Shown piece by piece: positions 51,328 to 59,231 of a DNA stretch of 64,000 bases. This stretch comes from Streptomyces sp. PCS3-D2 (GTDB lineage Bacteria > Actinomycetota > Actinomycetes > Streptomycetales > Streptomycetaceae): positions 4,662,501 to 4,726,500 of the forward strand of contig NZ_CP097800.1 in the NCBI RefSeq assembly GCF_000612545.2. The letters are read 5' to 3'. Position 1 is the first letter of the stretch, and the number at the start of each line of letters is the position of its first letter. The notes under the pieces were generated by a model that was not told the origin of the DNA, did no database searches, and was given only the letters and a program-made list of their open reading frames with translations. The position numbers were made by a program, and so were the translations under genes.

Positions 51328-51484
51328 CGGCCCGCCCTGCCCGCCCTGCTGGAGGCAGGGCTTGTGGGCGGGGTCGATTCCCGCCCTCTCCCCTCATCCC
51401 GTGCCGGCGACCGCTTCCGGCGGCCGATGGGCCAACAGCCCCCCGGCCGGCGGGCCGGGGGGCTGTGTCAGGCGGTGGCGGGGG

Positions 51485-52666
51485 TCAGCAGAACGGGACC
51501 TTGTTGAGGTTCAGGGCGTAGCGGGCGGAGATCCAGCCGGAGCCGTCGGCGAGCTTGTACCAGATCGCGTTCCCGTCGATGTTCTGGCCGTTGACCTTGC
51601 ACTGGAGCTTGACCACCGTGCCGGTCGGGATCTTGCCGTGCTTCTTGTAGTGGGTGCCGGGGCCGGAGCGGACGCCCAGTCCCTTGCCGGGGCTGACGAT
51701 CTTGGCCTTGGGGTGCTCGTGGTGGCCGCCGCCGCACTTGCAGTCGCCGGGCTTCCCGGGCTTGCCCATGTCGCCCTTCGGACCCTTGGGGCCCTGCGGT
51801 CCGACCGGGCCGGGCTTGCCGGGGTGGCCCTTGGGGCCCTGCGGGCCGCGCGGGCCCGGCCTGCCGGTCTCGCCCCTGTTGCCCTTGTCCCCCTTCTCGC
51901 CGCGGTCGCCCCTGTCTCCCTTCTCGCCCTTGTCGCCCTTGTCTCCCTTCGGGCCGCCGGCGGGTCCGGGCTCGCCCTGCGGGCCGCGGGGCCCCGTGTG
52001 GCCCGGCCTGCCGATCTCGCCCCTTTCCCCCTTGTCGCCCTTCTCGCCGCGGTCTCCCTTGTCCCCCTTCTCGCCCTGGTCTCCCTTCTCGCCCTTCTCG
52101 CCCTTGGGGCCGGGGCGCCCGGGCTTGCCGTGGTGGCCAGGCTTGCCGTCGTCTCCCCGGTCCCCCTTGTCTCCCTTGGGGCCGGTCACCGGGGTGGCGA
52201 CGGCGAACAGCGCCGGCGCCGCACCGTCGGTCGACCACTCGCCGCCGTGCAGGGTGGTGCCCTGTGGGGCGTCCGCGTCCACCCGCAGGTCGACGCCCAG
52301 CCGGGTCTGCTCGTTCGACGGGAAGACGAAGCCGGCGCGGCTCCCGGCGTCGCACATCAGCTGACGGGCGTCCGCCGAGCGCGTGCACGGGACCGAGGAA
52401 CGCTGCCCGTCCCAGTAGAAGCGGGCCTCGGGGAAGCTCGTACGGTCCGGCGCGACGATCCGGAAGGTGCTGCTGACGGCCCGGTCGGCCCCGTTGGCGG
52501 CCGCGATGACGACGCGGCCCGTCCCGCCGGGGGCGATCGAGGGTACGTACGGCTGGAAGAACCGGATGTCGGACGAGTCGGCGGCGGCCGGCACGGCCGG
52601 TGCCAGGCAGGCGGCGGTGACGGCAGCGACGAACAGGGCCGCGGGCACGGAACGGGAAGCAGGCAC
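51485..52666 (-). CDS. secreted collagen-like protein with C-terminal SH3-type domain
   Basis: 393 residues. Signal peptide (about 1-28, cleavage near AVPAAADSS), a globular domain (about 30-150) with two Cys, then about 49 Gly-X-Y triplets (about 157-305) rich in KGD, KGE and KGP, broken once by an extra Gly (PAG-GPKGD). The C-terminal domain (about 320-393) contains [24 protein letters not shown] and [15 protein letters not shown], an SH3b fold often binding cell walls. GTG 52666 has GGAGGA upstream at good spacing. It probably forms an extracellular triple-helical fibre. Known collagen-like proteins in bacteria mediate adhesion; the role here is unknown. Confidence 0.9.
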   Translation of the reverse strand: MPASRSVPAALFVAAVTAACLAPAVPAAADSSDIRFFQPYVPSIAPGGTGRVVIAAANGADRAVSSTFRIVAPDRTSFPEARFYWDGQRSSVPCTRSADARQLMCDAGSRAGFVFPSNEQTRLGVDLRVDADAPQGTTLHGGEWSTDGAAPALFAVATPVTGPKGDKGDRGDDGKPGHHGKPGRPGPKGEKGEKGDQGEKGDKGDRGEKGDKGERGEIGRPGHTGPRGPQGEPGPAGGPKGDKGDKGEKGDRGDRGEKGDKGNRGETGRPGPRGPQGPKGHPGKPGPVGPQGPKGPKGDMGKPGKPGDCKCGGGHHEHPKAKIVSPGKGLGVRSGPGTHYKKHGKIPTGTVVKLQCKVNGQNIDGNAIWYKLADGSGWISARYALNLNKVPFC

Positions 52667-52715
52667 GGGTAGTTCCTCCGCAAAGGGAAGGGCGCTGGGG
52701 GGAAGGCACCACCAG

Positions 52716-54056
52716 TTATTGCGGATCTTGGGCGGAGGTCGTGCGTACCACGCGGGAACGGTCACTCGGGCGCCGGATCGATCGGCCCGACAAGGCGATC
52801 GCCAGGGCGATCAGCGCGGCCGTCGCCGGCACCGCGTAGGCGGCGGTCGGGCCCGCGCCCTCCACGACCTGCCCGGCGCTCGCCGCGCCGACCGCGATGC
52901 CCGTGAGGATGGCGGTGACCGCCAGGGTCAGGCCCTCGTTCAGCCGTCCGCCAGGGGTGCGGGCGTGAACCTGCGACATCGCCGTCACCATCGTCGGGGC
53001 CGTGGCCATGCCGGCCAGCAGGAGCGCGCCGGCCAGCGCGGTCACCGAGCCGGAGGCCGCGGCGGCCCACGGGAGGGTCATCAGGACGGCCAGGGCGCAC
53101 ACACACGCCTTCAACGAGCGGGCGCGCACGGTGCCGTAGAGCAGGCCCGCCGCACAGGAGCCCGCCGCCTGGAAGGCCAGGACCAGGCCGGAGGCGGCGC
53201 CCAGCCCCCGGACGTCGAGGTAGGCGATCGAGGCGACCTCCATCGAGCCGAACACCACGCCCGTGACGAGGAAGAGCGGCAGCAGCGGACCCAGTGCGCG
53301 CAGCGGGGAGCCGCGCCGCGCCGCCGCCGTCACGGGGGGCTGGGTGGCGCGGCAGGCGGTGAAGACCAGCATGCCGGTGAGCAGCAGCACGGCTCCGGCG
53401 AGGGTGCCCGCCTCGGGGAAGAGCGCTCCGCACAGGAAGGCCGCCAGGACCGGCCCGAGCATGAAGCACAGCTCGTCCGCGGCCTGCTCGAAGGACATCG
53501 CCGTGTGGTGGGCGGCGGGGGAGTCGCGCAGCAGGTGCGTCCAGCGGGCGCGGGACATGCCGCCGATGTTGGGAGTGGTGGCGGTCGCGGCGTAGCAGGC
53601 GAAGAGCGTCCAGGCGGGAGCGCCGGTGCGGACGCAGATGACCAGGGCCAGCGAGCCGAGGACCGCGATCAGGGTGGCCGGTACGGCGATCCGGGCCTGG
53701 CCGTGGCGGTCGATCAGACGGGCGGTCCAGGGTGCGACCACCGCCGTGGCCGCCAGGCCGGTCGCCGTGACCGCGCCGGCGAGCGCGTACGAGCCCCGCT
53801 GGCCGGCGATCATCATGACCGCGCTGACCCCGAACATGCCCATCGGCAGGCGGGCGAGGAGGTTGCCGGCGGTGAACCCGCGGCTGCCGGGCAGGGCGAA
53901 CAGCCGCCGGTAGGGGCCGGGCGCCCGCCCGGCGGCCCGGCGGCGGGCGGCGGCAGCGGGCGAGGGGGCGGCGGCGGGCGAGGGAGCGGCGGCAGCGGGG
54001 GAGGGGGCGGTGGCGGTGATGACGAGCGTGCCGCCGGTGACGGTCATGAGGGGCAT
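52716..54056 (-). CDS. MFS transporter
   Basis: 446 residues, with an Ala/Pro/Ser-repeat N-terminus ([20 protein letters not shown]) and about twelve transmembrane segments. Loop motif [21 protein letters not shown] resembles the MFS A-motif between TM2 and TM3. Likely a drug or metabolite exporter; the substrate is unknown. ATGs at 54056 and 54047 are both possible starts. It is divergent from a LysR regulator, which probably controls it. Confidence 0.88.
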   Translation of the reverse strand: MPLMTVTGGTLVITATAPSPAAAAPSPAAAPSPAAAARRRAAGRAPGPYRRLFALPGSRGFTAGNLLARLPMGMFGVSAVMMIAGQRGSYALAGAVTATGLAATAVVAPWTARLIDRHGQARIAVPATLIAVLGSLALVICVRTGAPAWTLFACYAATATTPNIGGMSRARWTHLLRDSPAAHHTAMSFEQAADELCFMLGPVLAAFLCGALFPEAGTLAGAVLLLTGMLVFTACRATQPPVTAAARRGSPLRALGPLLPLFLVTGVVFGSMEVASIAYLDVRGLGAASGLVLAFQAAGSCAAGLLYGTVRARSLKACVCALAVLMTLPWAAAASGSVTALAGALLLAGMATAPTMVTAMSQVHARTPGGRLNEGLTLAVTAILTGIAVGAASAGQVVEGAGPTAAYAVPATAALIALAIALSGRSIRRPSDRSRVVRTTSAQDPQ

Positions 54057-54128
54057 GCGCCCACCCTCGGCCGGGGCGGTGTGCGGCGTCCAACACCTGT
54101 TCCGAAGCCATTCACCCGTTCCCGTTGT

Positions 54129-54134
54129 TAGTCT
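54129..54134 (+). promoter_or_regulatory. -10 element of the LysR gene
   Basis: TAGTCT lies 6 nt before the GTG start at 54141, again suggesting a leaderless message. The -35 is poor. Confidence 0.45.
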
Positions 54135-54140
54135 CCGGGG

Positions 54141-55133
54141 GTGAATCCCCGTGATGTGGAACCCCGTCTGCTCCGCGGGTTCGTCGCCGTCGCCGAGGAA
54201 CTGCACTTCACCCGTGCCGCCGCCCGCCTGTACGTCGCCCAGCAGGCGCTCAGCAGGGACATTCGGCGCCTCGAACAGACCTTGGCGGCCACGCTGTTCC
54301 TGCGCACCACCCGCGCCGTCGAACTGACCGCCGACGGGCACCGCCTGCTGCCCCTGGCCCGGCGTGTGCTGGGTGCCCACGAGGAGCTGGCGGGCGCCTT
54401 CGCGCCCGGCACCGGGACCACATCCGGCGCGGCACCCCGCCCGCTCCTCGTGGACCTGAACACCGACGGGCCCGGCACCGCGCGCACCGTGCTCGAACGG
54501 GCCCGCGAAATCGCCCCGGACTGCGAGCTGATGGCCCGCTTCGAGAGCGGGCTCACCCATGCCGCCGCCGAGGTCGCGGCCGGCCGGCTCGACGTCGCCT
54601 TCGGATACGCCGACGGGCTCGACCCCGCACTGCGGGCGCCGCTCGCCCGGCGGCCGGTACGGTACGAGCCGCTCGCCGTGCTGCTGCCCGAGGGCCACCC
54701 TCTGGCCGCGGGGGAGTCCGTACCGCTGGACGCGCTGGCCGGGGAGACCGTGTACGCGGGCGCCGGCAACCCCCGGACGCTGGAGTGGACGGGGCTGGCG
54801 CGCGAGCTGTTCGCCGGGCGGGGGATCCTGGTGGCGCCGCCGGCGCCGGTCGCGATGGGCATGGACGAGTTCCGCCGGGTCATGGTCAAGACCGGCAACC
54901 CGGTGCTGGCGACCGTGGGCTTCCTGGAGATGCCGGGGTGCGTGAAGCTGCCGCTGACCGATCCGGTGCCGCTGTCGCCGCTGTCGATGGTGTGGCGCAA
55001 GGGTTTCGGCCACCCCGGGCTGGACGCCCTGCACGCCGCGACCGCCGGGCTGGCGGCCGAGCGGGGCTGGCTGGAGCCACCGGCCGGGAGCTGGCTGCCC
55101 GCCCCGCTCACACACGGCACGGGCGGCGGGTGA
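54141..55133 (+). CDS. LysR-family transcriptional regulator
   Basis: 330 residues from GTG. N-terminal helix-turn-helix RLLRGFVAVAEELHFTRAAARLYVAQQALSRDIRRLEQTL, then a LysR substrate-binding domain (about 95-300). It is divergent from the MFS exporter with an 84-nt gap, the classical LysR arrangement in which the regulator activates its neighbour on sensing an effector. The narK gene follows 97 nt downstream in the same direction but is more likely controlled separately. Confidence 0.9.
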   Translation: MNPRDVEPRLLRGFVAVAEELHFTRAAARLYVAQQALSRDIRRLEQTLAATLFLRTTRAVELTADGHRLLPLARRVLGAHEELAGAFAPGTGTTSGAAPRPLLVDLNTDGPGTARTVLERAREIAPDCELMARFESGLTHAAAEVAAGRLDVAFGYADGLDPALRAPLARRPVRYEPLAVLLPEGHPLAAGESVPLDALAGETVYAGAGNPRTLEWTGLARELFAGRGILVAPPAPVAMGMDEFRRVMVKTGNPVLATVGFLEMPGCVKLPLTDPVPLSPLSMVWRKGFGHPGLDALHAATAGLAAERGWLEPPAGSWLPAPLTHGTGGG

Positions 55134-55140
55134 GAGCAAG

Positions 55141-55179
55141 GTTTCCCGGCGGTCATCCGGCGGGGACCGGGGCCGAAAC
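55141..55179. promoter_or_regulatory. dyad upstream of narK, candidate GlnR/NnaR site
   Basis: GTTTC-N6-GTCAT-N7-GGACC-N6-GAAAC, an imperfect inverted repeat with the 6-nt spacing seen in GlnR boxes (GTnAC-N6-GAAAC half-sites). It lies about 50-90 nt before the narK start. In S. coelicolor GlnR and NnaR act on nitrate genes (recalled); the binding here is inferred. Confidence 0.45.
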
Positions 55180-55230
55180 GAGCCCTTCCTACGGTCGTTC
55201 CCACGGACGCGACAGCTGTGGAGGCGTGTG

Positions 55231-56598
55231 ATGACCGGAACCGCACCGCGCAAGCGGGGCCGCTGGATCGAACAGTGGGACCCCGAAGACGAGACCTTCT
55301 GGAAGGAGACCGGGGAGCGGATCGCCCGCCGCAACCTGCTGTACTCCGTCCTCTCCGAGCACATCGGATTCTCCATCTGGTCCCTCTGGTCCGTGATGGT
55401 CCTCTTCATGGGCCCCCAGTACGGCGTCGACCCGGCCGGGAAGTTCTTCCTGATCGCGACGGGGACCTTCGTGGGCGCGGTCGTGCGCGTGCCGTACACC
55501 TTCGCCGTCGCCCGCTTCGGCGGCCGGAACTGGACCGTCTTCAGCGCGCTGCTGCTGCTCGTGCCGACGGTCGCCGCGATCGCGGTGATGGAGCCGGGGA
55601 CCTCGTACGGGACCTTCCTGATCGTCGCCGCCCTCACCGGTGTCGGCGGCGGCAACTTCGCCTCCTCCATGACCAACATCAACGCCTTCTTCCCGATGCG
55701 GAAGAAGGGCTGGGCGCTCGGCCTGAACGCGGGCGGCGGCAACATCGGCGTGCCCGTCGTCCAGCTGGCCGGCCTGCTCGTCATCGCCACCGCCGGGGCC
55801 GGCCACCCGCGGCTGTTGCTGGGCGCCTACATCCCGCTGATCGTGATCGCCGCGCTGCTGGCGGCCGTACGGATGGACAACCTGGCGCCCGTGCGCAACG
55901 ACACCGGCGCGGTGCGCGAGGTCCTGAAGGACCGGCACACCTGGATCATGTCCTTCCTCTACATCGGGACCTTCGGGTCCTTCATCGGCTACAGCTTCGC
56001 CTTCGGGCTGGTCCTGCAGACCCAGTTCGGGCGAACCCCGCTCCAGGCCGCCTCGCTGACCTTCATCGGACCGCTGCTGGGCTCGCTGGTCCGGCCGGTG
56101 GGCGGCGCGCTGGCGGACCGGTTCGGCGGGGCGCGGATCACCCTGGCCACGTTCGTCGCGATGGCCGCGGCGACCGGAGTCGTCGTGTTCGCCTCGCAAC
56201 GGTCCTCGCTGCCGGTCTTCCTCGTCGGGTTCGTGGCCCTGTTCGTCCTGAGCGGACTCGGCAACGGCTCGACGTACAAGATGATCCCCGGCATCTTCCA
56301 GGCGAAGGCGCTGGCGCGCGGGATGAGCGGCGAGAGCGCGGCGGCGTACGGACGGCGGCTCTCCGGGGCCTCCATGGGGCTGATCGGCGCCGTCGGCGGG
56401 CTCGGCGGCCTGGGCATCAACCTGGTCTTCCGGGAGGCGTTCCGCTCCTCCGGGTCCGGGACGACCGCCTTCGCCACCTTCCTCGGCTTCTACGCGGTGT
56501 GCTGCGCGGTGACGTGGGCGGTATACCTTCGCCGCCCGGCGGCCCCGGTGGTCCACACGGCCGAGGCTCCGGTGAAACCCCAGCTCACGTCGGTGTAA
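55231..56598 (+). CDS. narK: nitrate/nitrite MFS transporter NarK
   Basis: 455 residues, twelve transmembrane segments. NarK-type signatures: an N-terminal WDPEDETFWKETGERIARRNL, the nitrate signature GVGGGNFASSMTNINAFFP (about 130-148), and the second GLGNGSTYKMIPGIF (about 348-362) with a conserved Gly-rich helix. It exchanges nitrate and nitrite or takes up nitrate. ATG 55231 is chosen for its 6-nt spacing from GGAGG; GTG 55228 is 3 nt upstream. nnaR follows 96 nt downstream. Confidence 0.94.
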   Translation: MTGTAPRKRGRWIEQWDPEDETFWKETGERIARRNLLYSVLSEHIGFSIWSLWSVMVLFMGPQYGVDPAGKFFLIATGTFVGAVVRVPYTFAVARFGGRNWTVFSALLLLVPTVAAIAVMEPGTSYGTFLIVAALTGVGGGNFASSMTNINAFFPMRKKGWALGLNAGGGNIGVPVVQLAGLLVIATAGAGHPRLLLGAYIPLIVIAALLAAVRMDNLAPVRNDTGAVREVLKDRHTWIMSFLYIGTFGSFIGYSFAFGLVLQTQFGRTPLQAASLTFIGPLLGSLVRPVGGALADRFGGARITLATFVAMAAATGVVVFASQRSSLPVFLVGFVALFVLSGLGNGSTYKMIPGIFQAKALARGMSGESAAAYGRRLSGASMGLIGAVGGLGGLGINLVFREAFRSSGSGTTAFATFLGFYAVCCAVTWAVYLRRPAAPVVHTAEAPVKPQLTSV

Positions 56599-56694
56599 CC
56601 GGGGCGAAATGCGGGTGAACCGAGTCCGACACGCCGAGTTGGCAGGCTCGGTCCACCCGTACCGCCCCCCCCATGCGTCAGTAGGCAGGTCACG

Positions 56695-57873
56695 ATGGAC
56701 GACAGGAACACCCGGCCGCTCGCGGGCTTCACCGTCGGGGTCACCGCCGCCCGGCGGGCGGACGAACTGATCGCGCTGCTGCGGCGGCGCGGAGCGTCGG
56801 TGCTGCACGCGCCGGCGCTGCGGATCGTGCCACTCGCCGATGACAGCGAACTGTTGGCCGCCACCAAGGAACTGATCGGCTGCCCGCCGGACGTGGTCGT
56901 CGCCACCACCGCCATCGGCTTCCGCGGCTGGGTCGAGGCCGCCGACGGCTGGGGGGTCGGCGAGCGGCTCCTGGAGACCCTGCGTTCCGCCGGACTGCTC
57001 GCGCGCGGGCCGAAGGTGAAGGGCGCCATCCGGGCCGCCGGACTCGTGGAGGAGTGGTCCCCGGACTCGGAATCGCTCGCCGAGGTACTGGACCGGCTGC
57101 TGTCGGCCGGCGTCGCCGGCCGGCGGATCGCGCTCCAGCTGCACGGGGAGCCGCTGCCCGGCTTCGTCGAGGCGCTGCGGGCCGGCGGGGCCGAGGTGGT
57201 GGTGGTCCCGGTGTACCGGTGGATGCCGCCGGAGGAGCTCGCGCCGCTGGACCGGCTGCTGGACGCGATCGTCGGCGGCGCGGTGGACGCGGTGAGCTTC
57301 ACCTCGGCCCCCGCGGCGGCCTCGCTGCTGTCCCGGGCCGGGGAGCGGGGGATGCGGGAGGCGGTGCTGGACGCGCTGCGCGGCGGGCCGTTGTCCGCGT
57401 GCGTCGGGCCGGTGACGGCGCTGCCGCTCCAGGCGCTCGGCGTGGACACCGTCCAGCCGGAGCGCTTCCGCCTGGGCCCGCTGGTGCAGCTGCTCTGCCA
57501 GGAGCTGCCCGGCCGGGCCCGGGTGCTGCCGGTGGCCGGGCACCGGATGGAGATCCGGGGGCACGCGGTGCTCCTCGACGCGGAACTGAGGCCGGTGCCG
57601 CCCGCCGGGATGGCGCTGCTGCGGGCGCTGGCGCGGCGGCCCGGCTGGGTGGTGGGCCGGGCGGAACTGTTGCGGGCGCTGCCGGGCGCGGGCCGCGACG
57701 AGCACGCCGTGGAGACGGCGATGGCCCGGCTGCGGGCGGCGTTGGGGGTGCCGAACCTCATCCAGACGGTGGTCAAGCGCGGCTACCGACTGTCGCTCGA
57801 CGCGGGCGGCGAGGACAAGTACGGCGAGCTTCCGCGGGACGTGGCGGTGACGGCCAGGGGGGTCCTGGGCTAG
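56695..57873 (+). CDS. nnaR: NnaR-like HemD/winged-helix regulator
   Basis: 392 residues. N-terminal uroporphyrinogen-III synthase-like fold (about 10-265: FTVGVTAARRADELIALLRRRG, then AVSFTSAPAAASLLSRA) fused to a C-terminal OmpR-type winged helix (about 290-380: PAGMALLRALARRPGWVVGRAELL, then TAMARLRAALGVPNLIQTVVKRGYRL). This architecture next to narK is that of NnaR, which helps GlnR activate nitrate assimilation genes in Streptomyces (recalled). Whether the synthase domain retains enzyme activity is doubtful. Confidence 0.9.
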   Translation: MDDRNTRPLAGFTVGVTAARRADELIALLRRRGASVLHAPALRIVPLADDSELLAATKELIGCPPDVVVATTAIGFRGWVEAADGWGVGERLLETLRSAGLLARGPKVKGAIRAAGLVEEWSPDSESLAEVLDRLLSAGVAGRRIALQLHGEPLPGFVEALRAGGAEVVVVPVYRWMPPEELAPLDRLLDAIVGGAVDAVSFTSAPAAASLLSRAGERGMREAVLDALRGGPLSACVGPVTALPLQALGVDTVQPERFRLGPLVQLLCQELPGRARVLPVAGHRMEIRGHAVLLDAELRPVPPAGMALLRALARRPGWVVGRAELLRALPGAGRDEHAVETAMARLRAALGVPNLIQTVVKRGYRLSLDAGGEDKYGELPRDVAVTARGVLG

Positions 57874-57876
57874 CGT
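57871..57876 (+). promoter_or_regulatory. -10-like element before the GNAT gene
   Basis: TAGCGT contains the nnaR stop codon and ends 6 nt before the next ATG (57883), suggesting a leaderless transcript in addition to read-through. Confidence 0.4.
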
Positions 57877-57882
57877 ACCGGG

Positions 57883-58431
57883 ATGATCATCGACGGGGTG
57901 GAGATGAGGGGCGTCGCACTGGACGACGCCGCCGCACTGGCCGAGGCGTTCGCACGGAACCGGGCGTACATGACGCCGTTCGAACCGGCCCGGCCCGAGG
58001 CCTTCTACACGGAACTGGGCCAGCGGGAACGGATCGGGCAGCAGCTGCAGTCCCGGGCGGCCGGACGGCTGTTGCCGTACGTGCTGGTGGACCTGGCGAG
58101 CGGCACGCCGCTGGGGACCATCAACCTCGGCAACATCCAGCACGGGCCGCTGAGCAGCGGCGGGCTCGGCTACTGGGTGGACGAGGCCTGCCGCGGCAAG
58201 GGGTTGGCCACGGCCGCCGCCCAGGAGGTCTGCCGGATCGCCCGCGACGAGCTGGGGCTGCACCGGGTGGAGGCCGGGACCCTGGTCGACAACCTTGCCT
58301 CGCAGCGGGTGTTGGCGAAGGCGGGCTTCGAGCAGTACGGACTCGCGCCGCGCTATCTGCACATCAACGGCGCCTGGCGCGACCACCGCCTCTTCCAGCG
58401 GATCCTGCACGATCACCCGCCGGCCCCCTGA
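57883..58431 (+). CDS. GNAT N-acetyltransferase (RimJ/RimL-like)
   Basis: 182 residues. MRGVALDDAAALAEAFARNRAYMTPFEPARPE is followed by the acetyl-CoA loop ACRGKGLATAAAQEVCRIA and TLVDNLASQRVLAKAGFEQYG, typical of RimJ/RimL ribosomal-protein acetyltransferases. The substrate is unknown. It starts 9 nt after nnaR; there is no ribosome-binding site at the usual distance, in line with a leaderless start. Confidence 0.88.
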   Translation: MIIDGVEMRGVALDDAAALAEAFARNRAYMTPFEPARPEAFYTELGQRERIGQQLQSRAAGRLLPYVLVDLASGTPLGTINLGNIQHGPLSSGGLGYWVDEACRGKGLATAAAQEVCRIARDELGLHRVEAGTLVDNLASQRVLAKAGFEQYGLAPRYLHINGAWRDHRLFQRILHDHPPAP

Positions 58432-58557
58432 CGGGGACGCACCTCCGGTGATCCGGCGCCGGGCCGGGCCGAACACGGCGGGCCCCGCACCGGTTCGGGG
58501 GCTTCCCCCACGGGCGGGGGACGGGCACTCTGGGGAGGCGCCCGACGACGCGAGGCG

Positions 58558-59127
58558 GTGACGGACATGCGGTTCGACTCCGGGCGGGTCTGCCTGGACC
58601 TGGTGGCCACCCTCACCCCGCGCGAGGGGATCCCGGACGGCGACGAGCTGCGGCTGTGGCTCGCCGGGGCCGGCCTCGTGCCGGACCGGACACCGCTGGC
58701 GCGGGTGGGCGGCGACTGGGCCGAGGCCTTCCGTGCCCTGCGCGCCGACGTGGAGACCCTCGTACGGGCGGAGCTGTCCGGGGGCGATCTCGACGAGGGC
58801 GCCCTGGCCCGGGTCAACGCGCTGGCCGCCGGACCACCCCCGGGCCTGTGCGCCGTACGGGACCAGGAAGGGCACCTCGTGCGGGAGTTGTGCGGCGGCG
58901 TCGAATGCGGCGCCCTCCTCGCGGCCGTCGCCCGGGACGCCGTGGAACTGCTCACCGACCCCGGCGACCGCGCCCTGCTGCGGGCCTGCGCGGGCGACGG
59001 CTGCACCCGCGTCTACCTGGACACCTCCCGCGGCCACCGGCGCCGGTGGTGTTCCAGCGAGCTGTGTGGCAACCGCGAGCGCGTCGCCCGCCACCGCCGA
59101 CGGCTGCTGGCGTCCGGATCCCGGTAG
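58558..59127 (+). CDS. CGNR zinc-finger protein
   Basis: 189 residues. The N-terminal ABATE domain (FDSGRVCLDLVATLTPREG) is followed by a C-terminal CGNR zinc finger: CAGDGCTRVYLDTSRGHRRRWCSSELCGNRERVARHRRR (about 143-182). These proteins are thought to be stress-responsive DNA-binding regulators. GTG 58558 with upstream GAGGCG. The target is unknown. Confidence 0.87.
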   Translation: MTDMRFDSGRVCLDLVATLTPREGIPDGDELRLWLAGAGLVPDRTPLARVGGDWAEAFRALRADVETLVRAELSGGDLDEGALARVNALAAGPPPGLCAVRDQEGHLVRELCGGVECGALLAAVARDAVELLTDPGDRALLRACAGDGCTRVYLDTSRGHRRRWCSSELCGNRERVARHRRRLLASGSR

Positions 59128-59231
59128 CCGTCGTATCACTGAGCGAGACGCGTTTCCGGAACGGGCGTGCGCGCAGGGCGCCGGTTCGCGTACGGTTGAC
59201 GGTCGCCCATGCACGTCAGAAGGGGGCCTTG

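Larger units (their letters stand above)
51034..51400. repeat. direct repeat of the tmRNA 3' end (att-like pair)
   Basis: The functional copy at 51034-51063 (GGTTCGATTCCCGCC...) is repeated at 51371-51400 with 27 of 30 identical bases (mismatches at 51036, 51049 and 51055). The tmRNA 3' end is a classical integration site; a copy 337 bp away enclosing foreign-looking debris suggests attL/attR of a lost element. No integrase is present. Confidence 0.7.

Noticed and set aside
51350-51400. Possible second tRNA or tmRNA gene
   Set aside because: Only the T-arm and 3' end are matched; there is no D-arm, anticodon arm or tag frame, so it is a displaced 3' end, not a gene.
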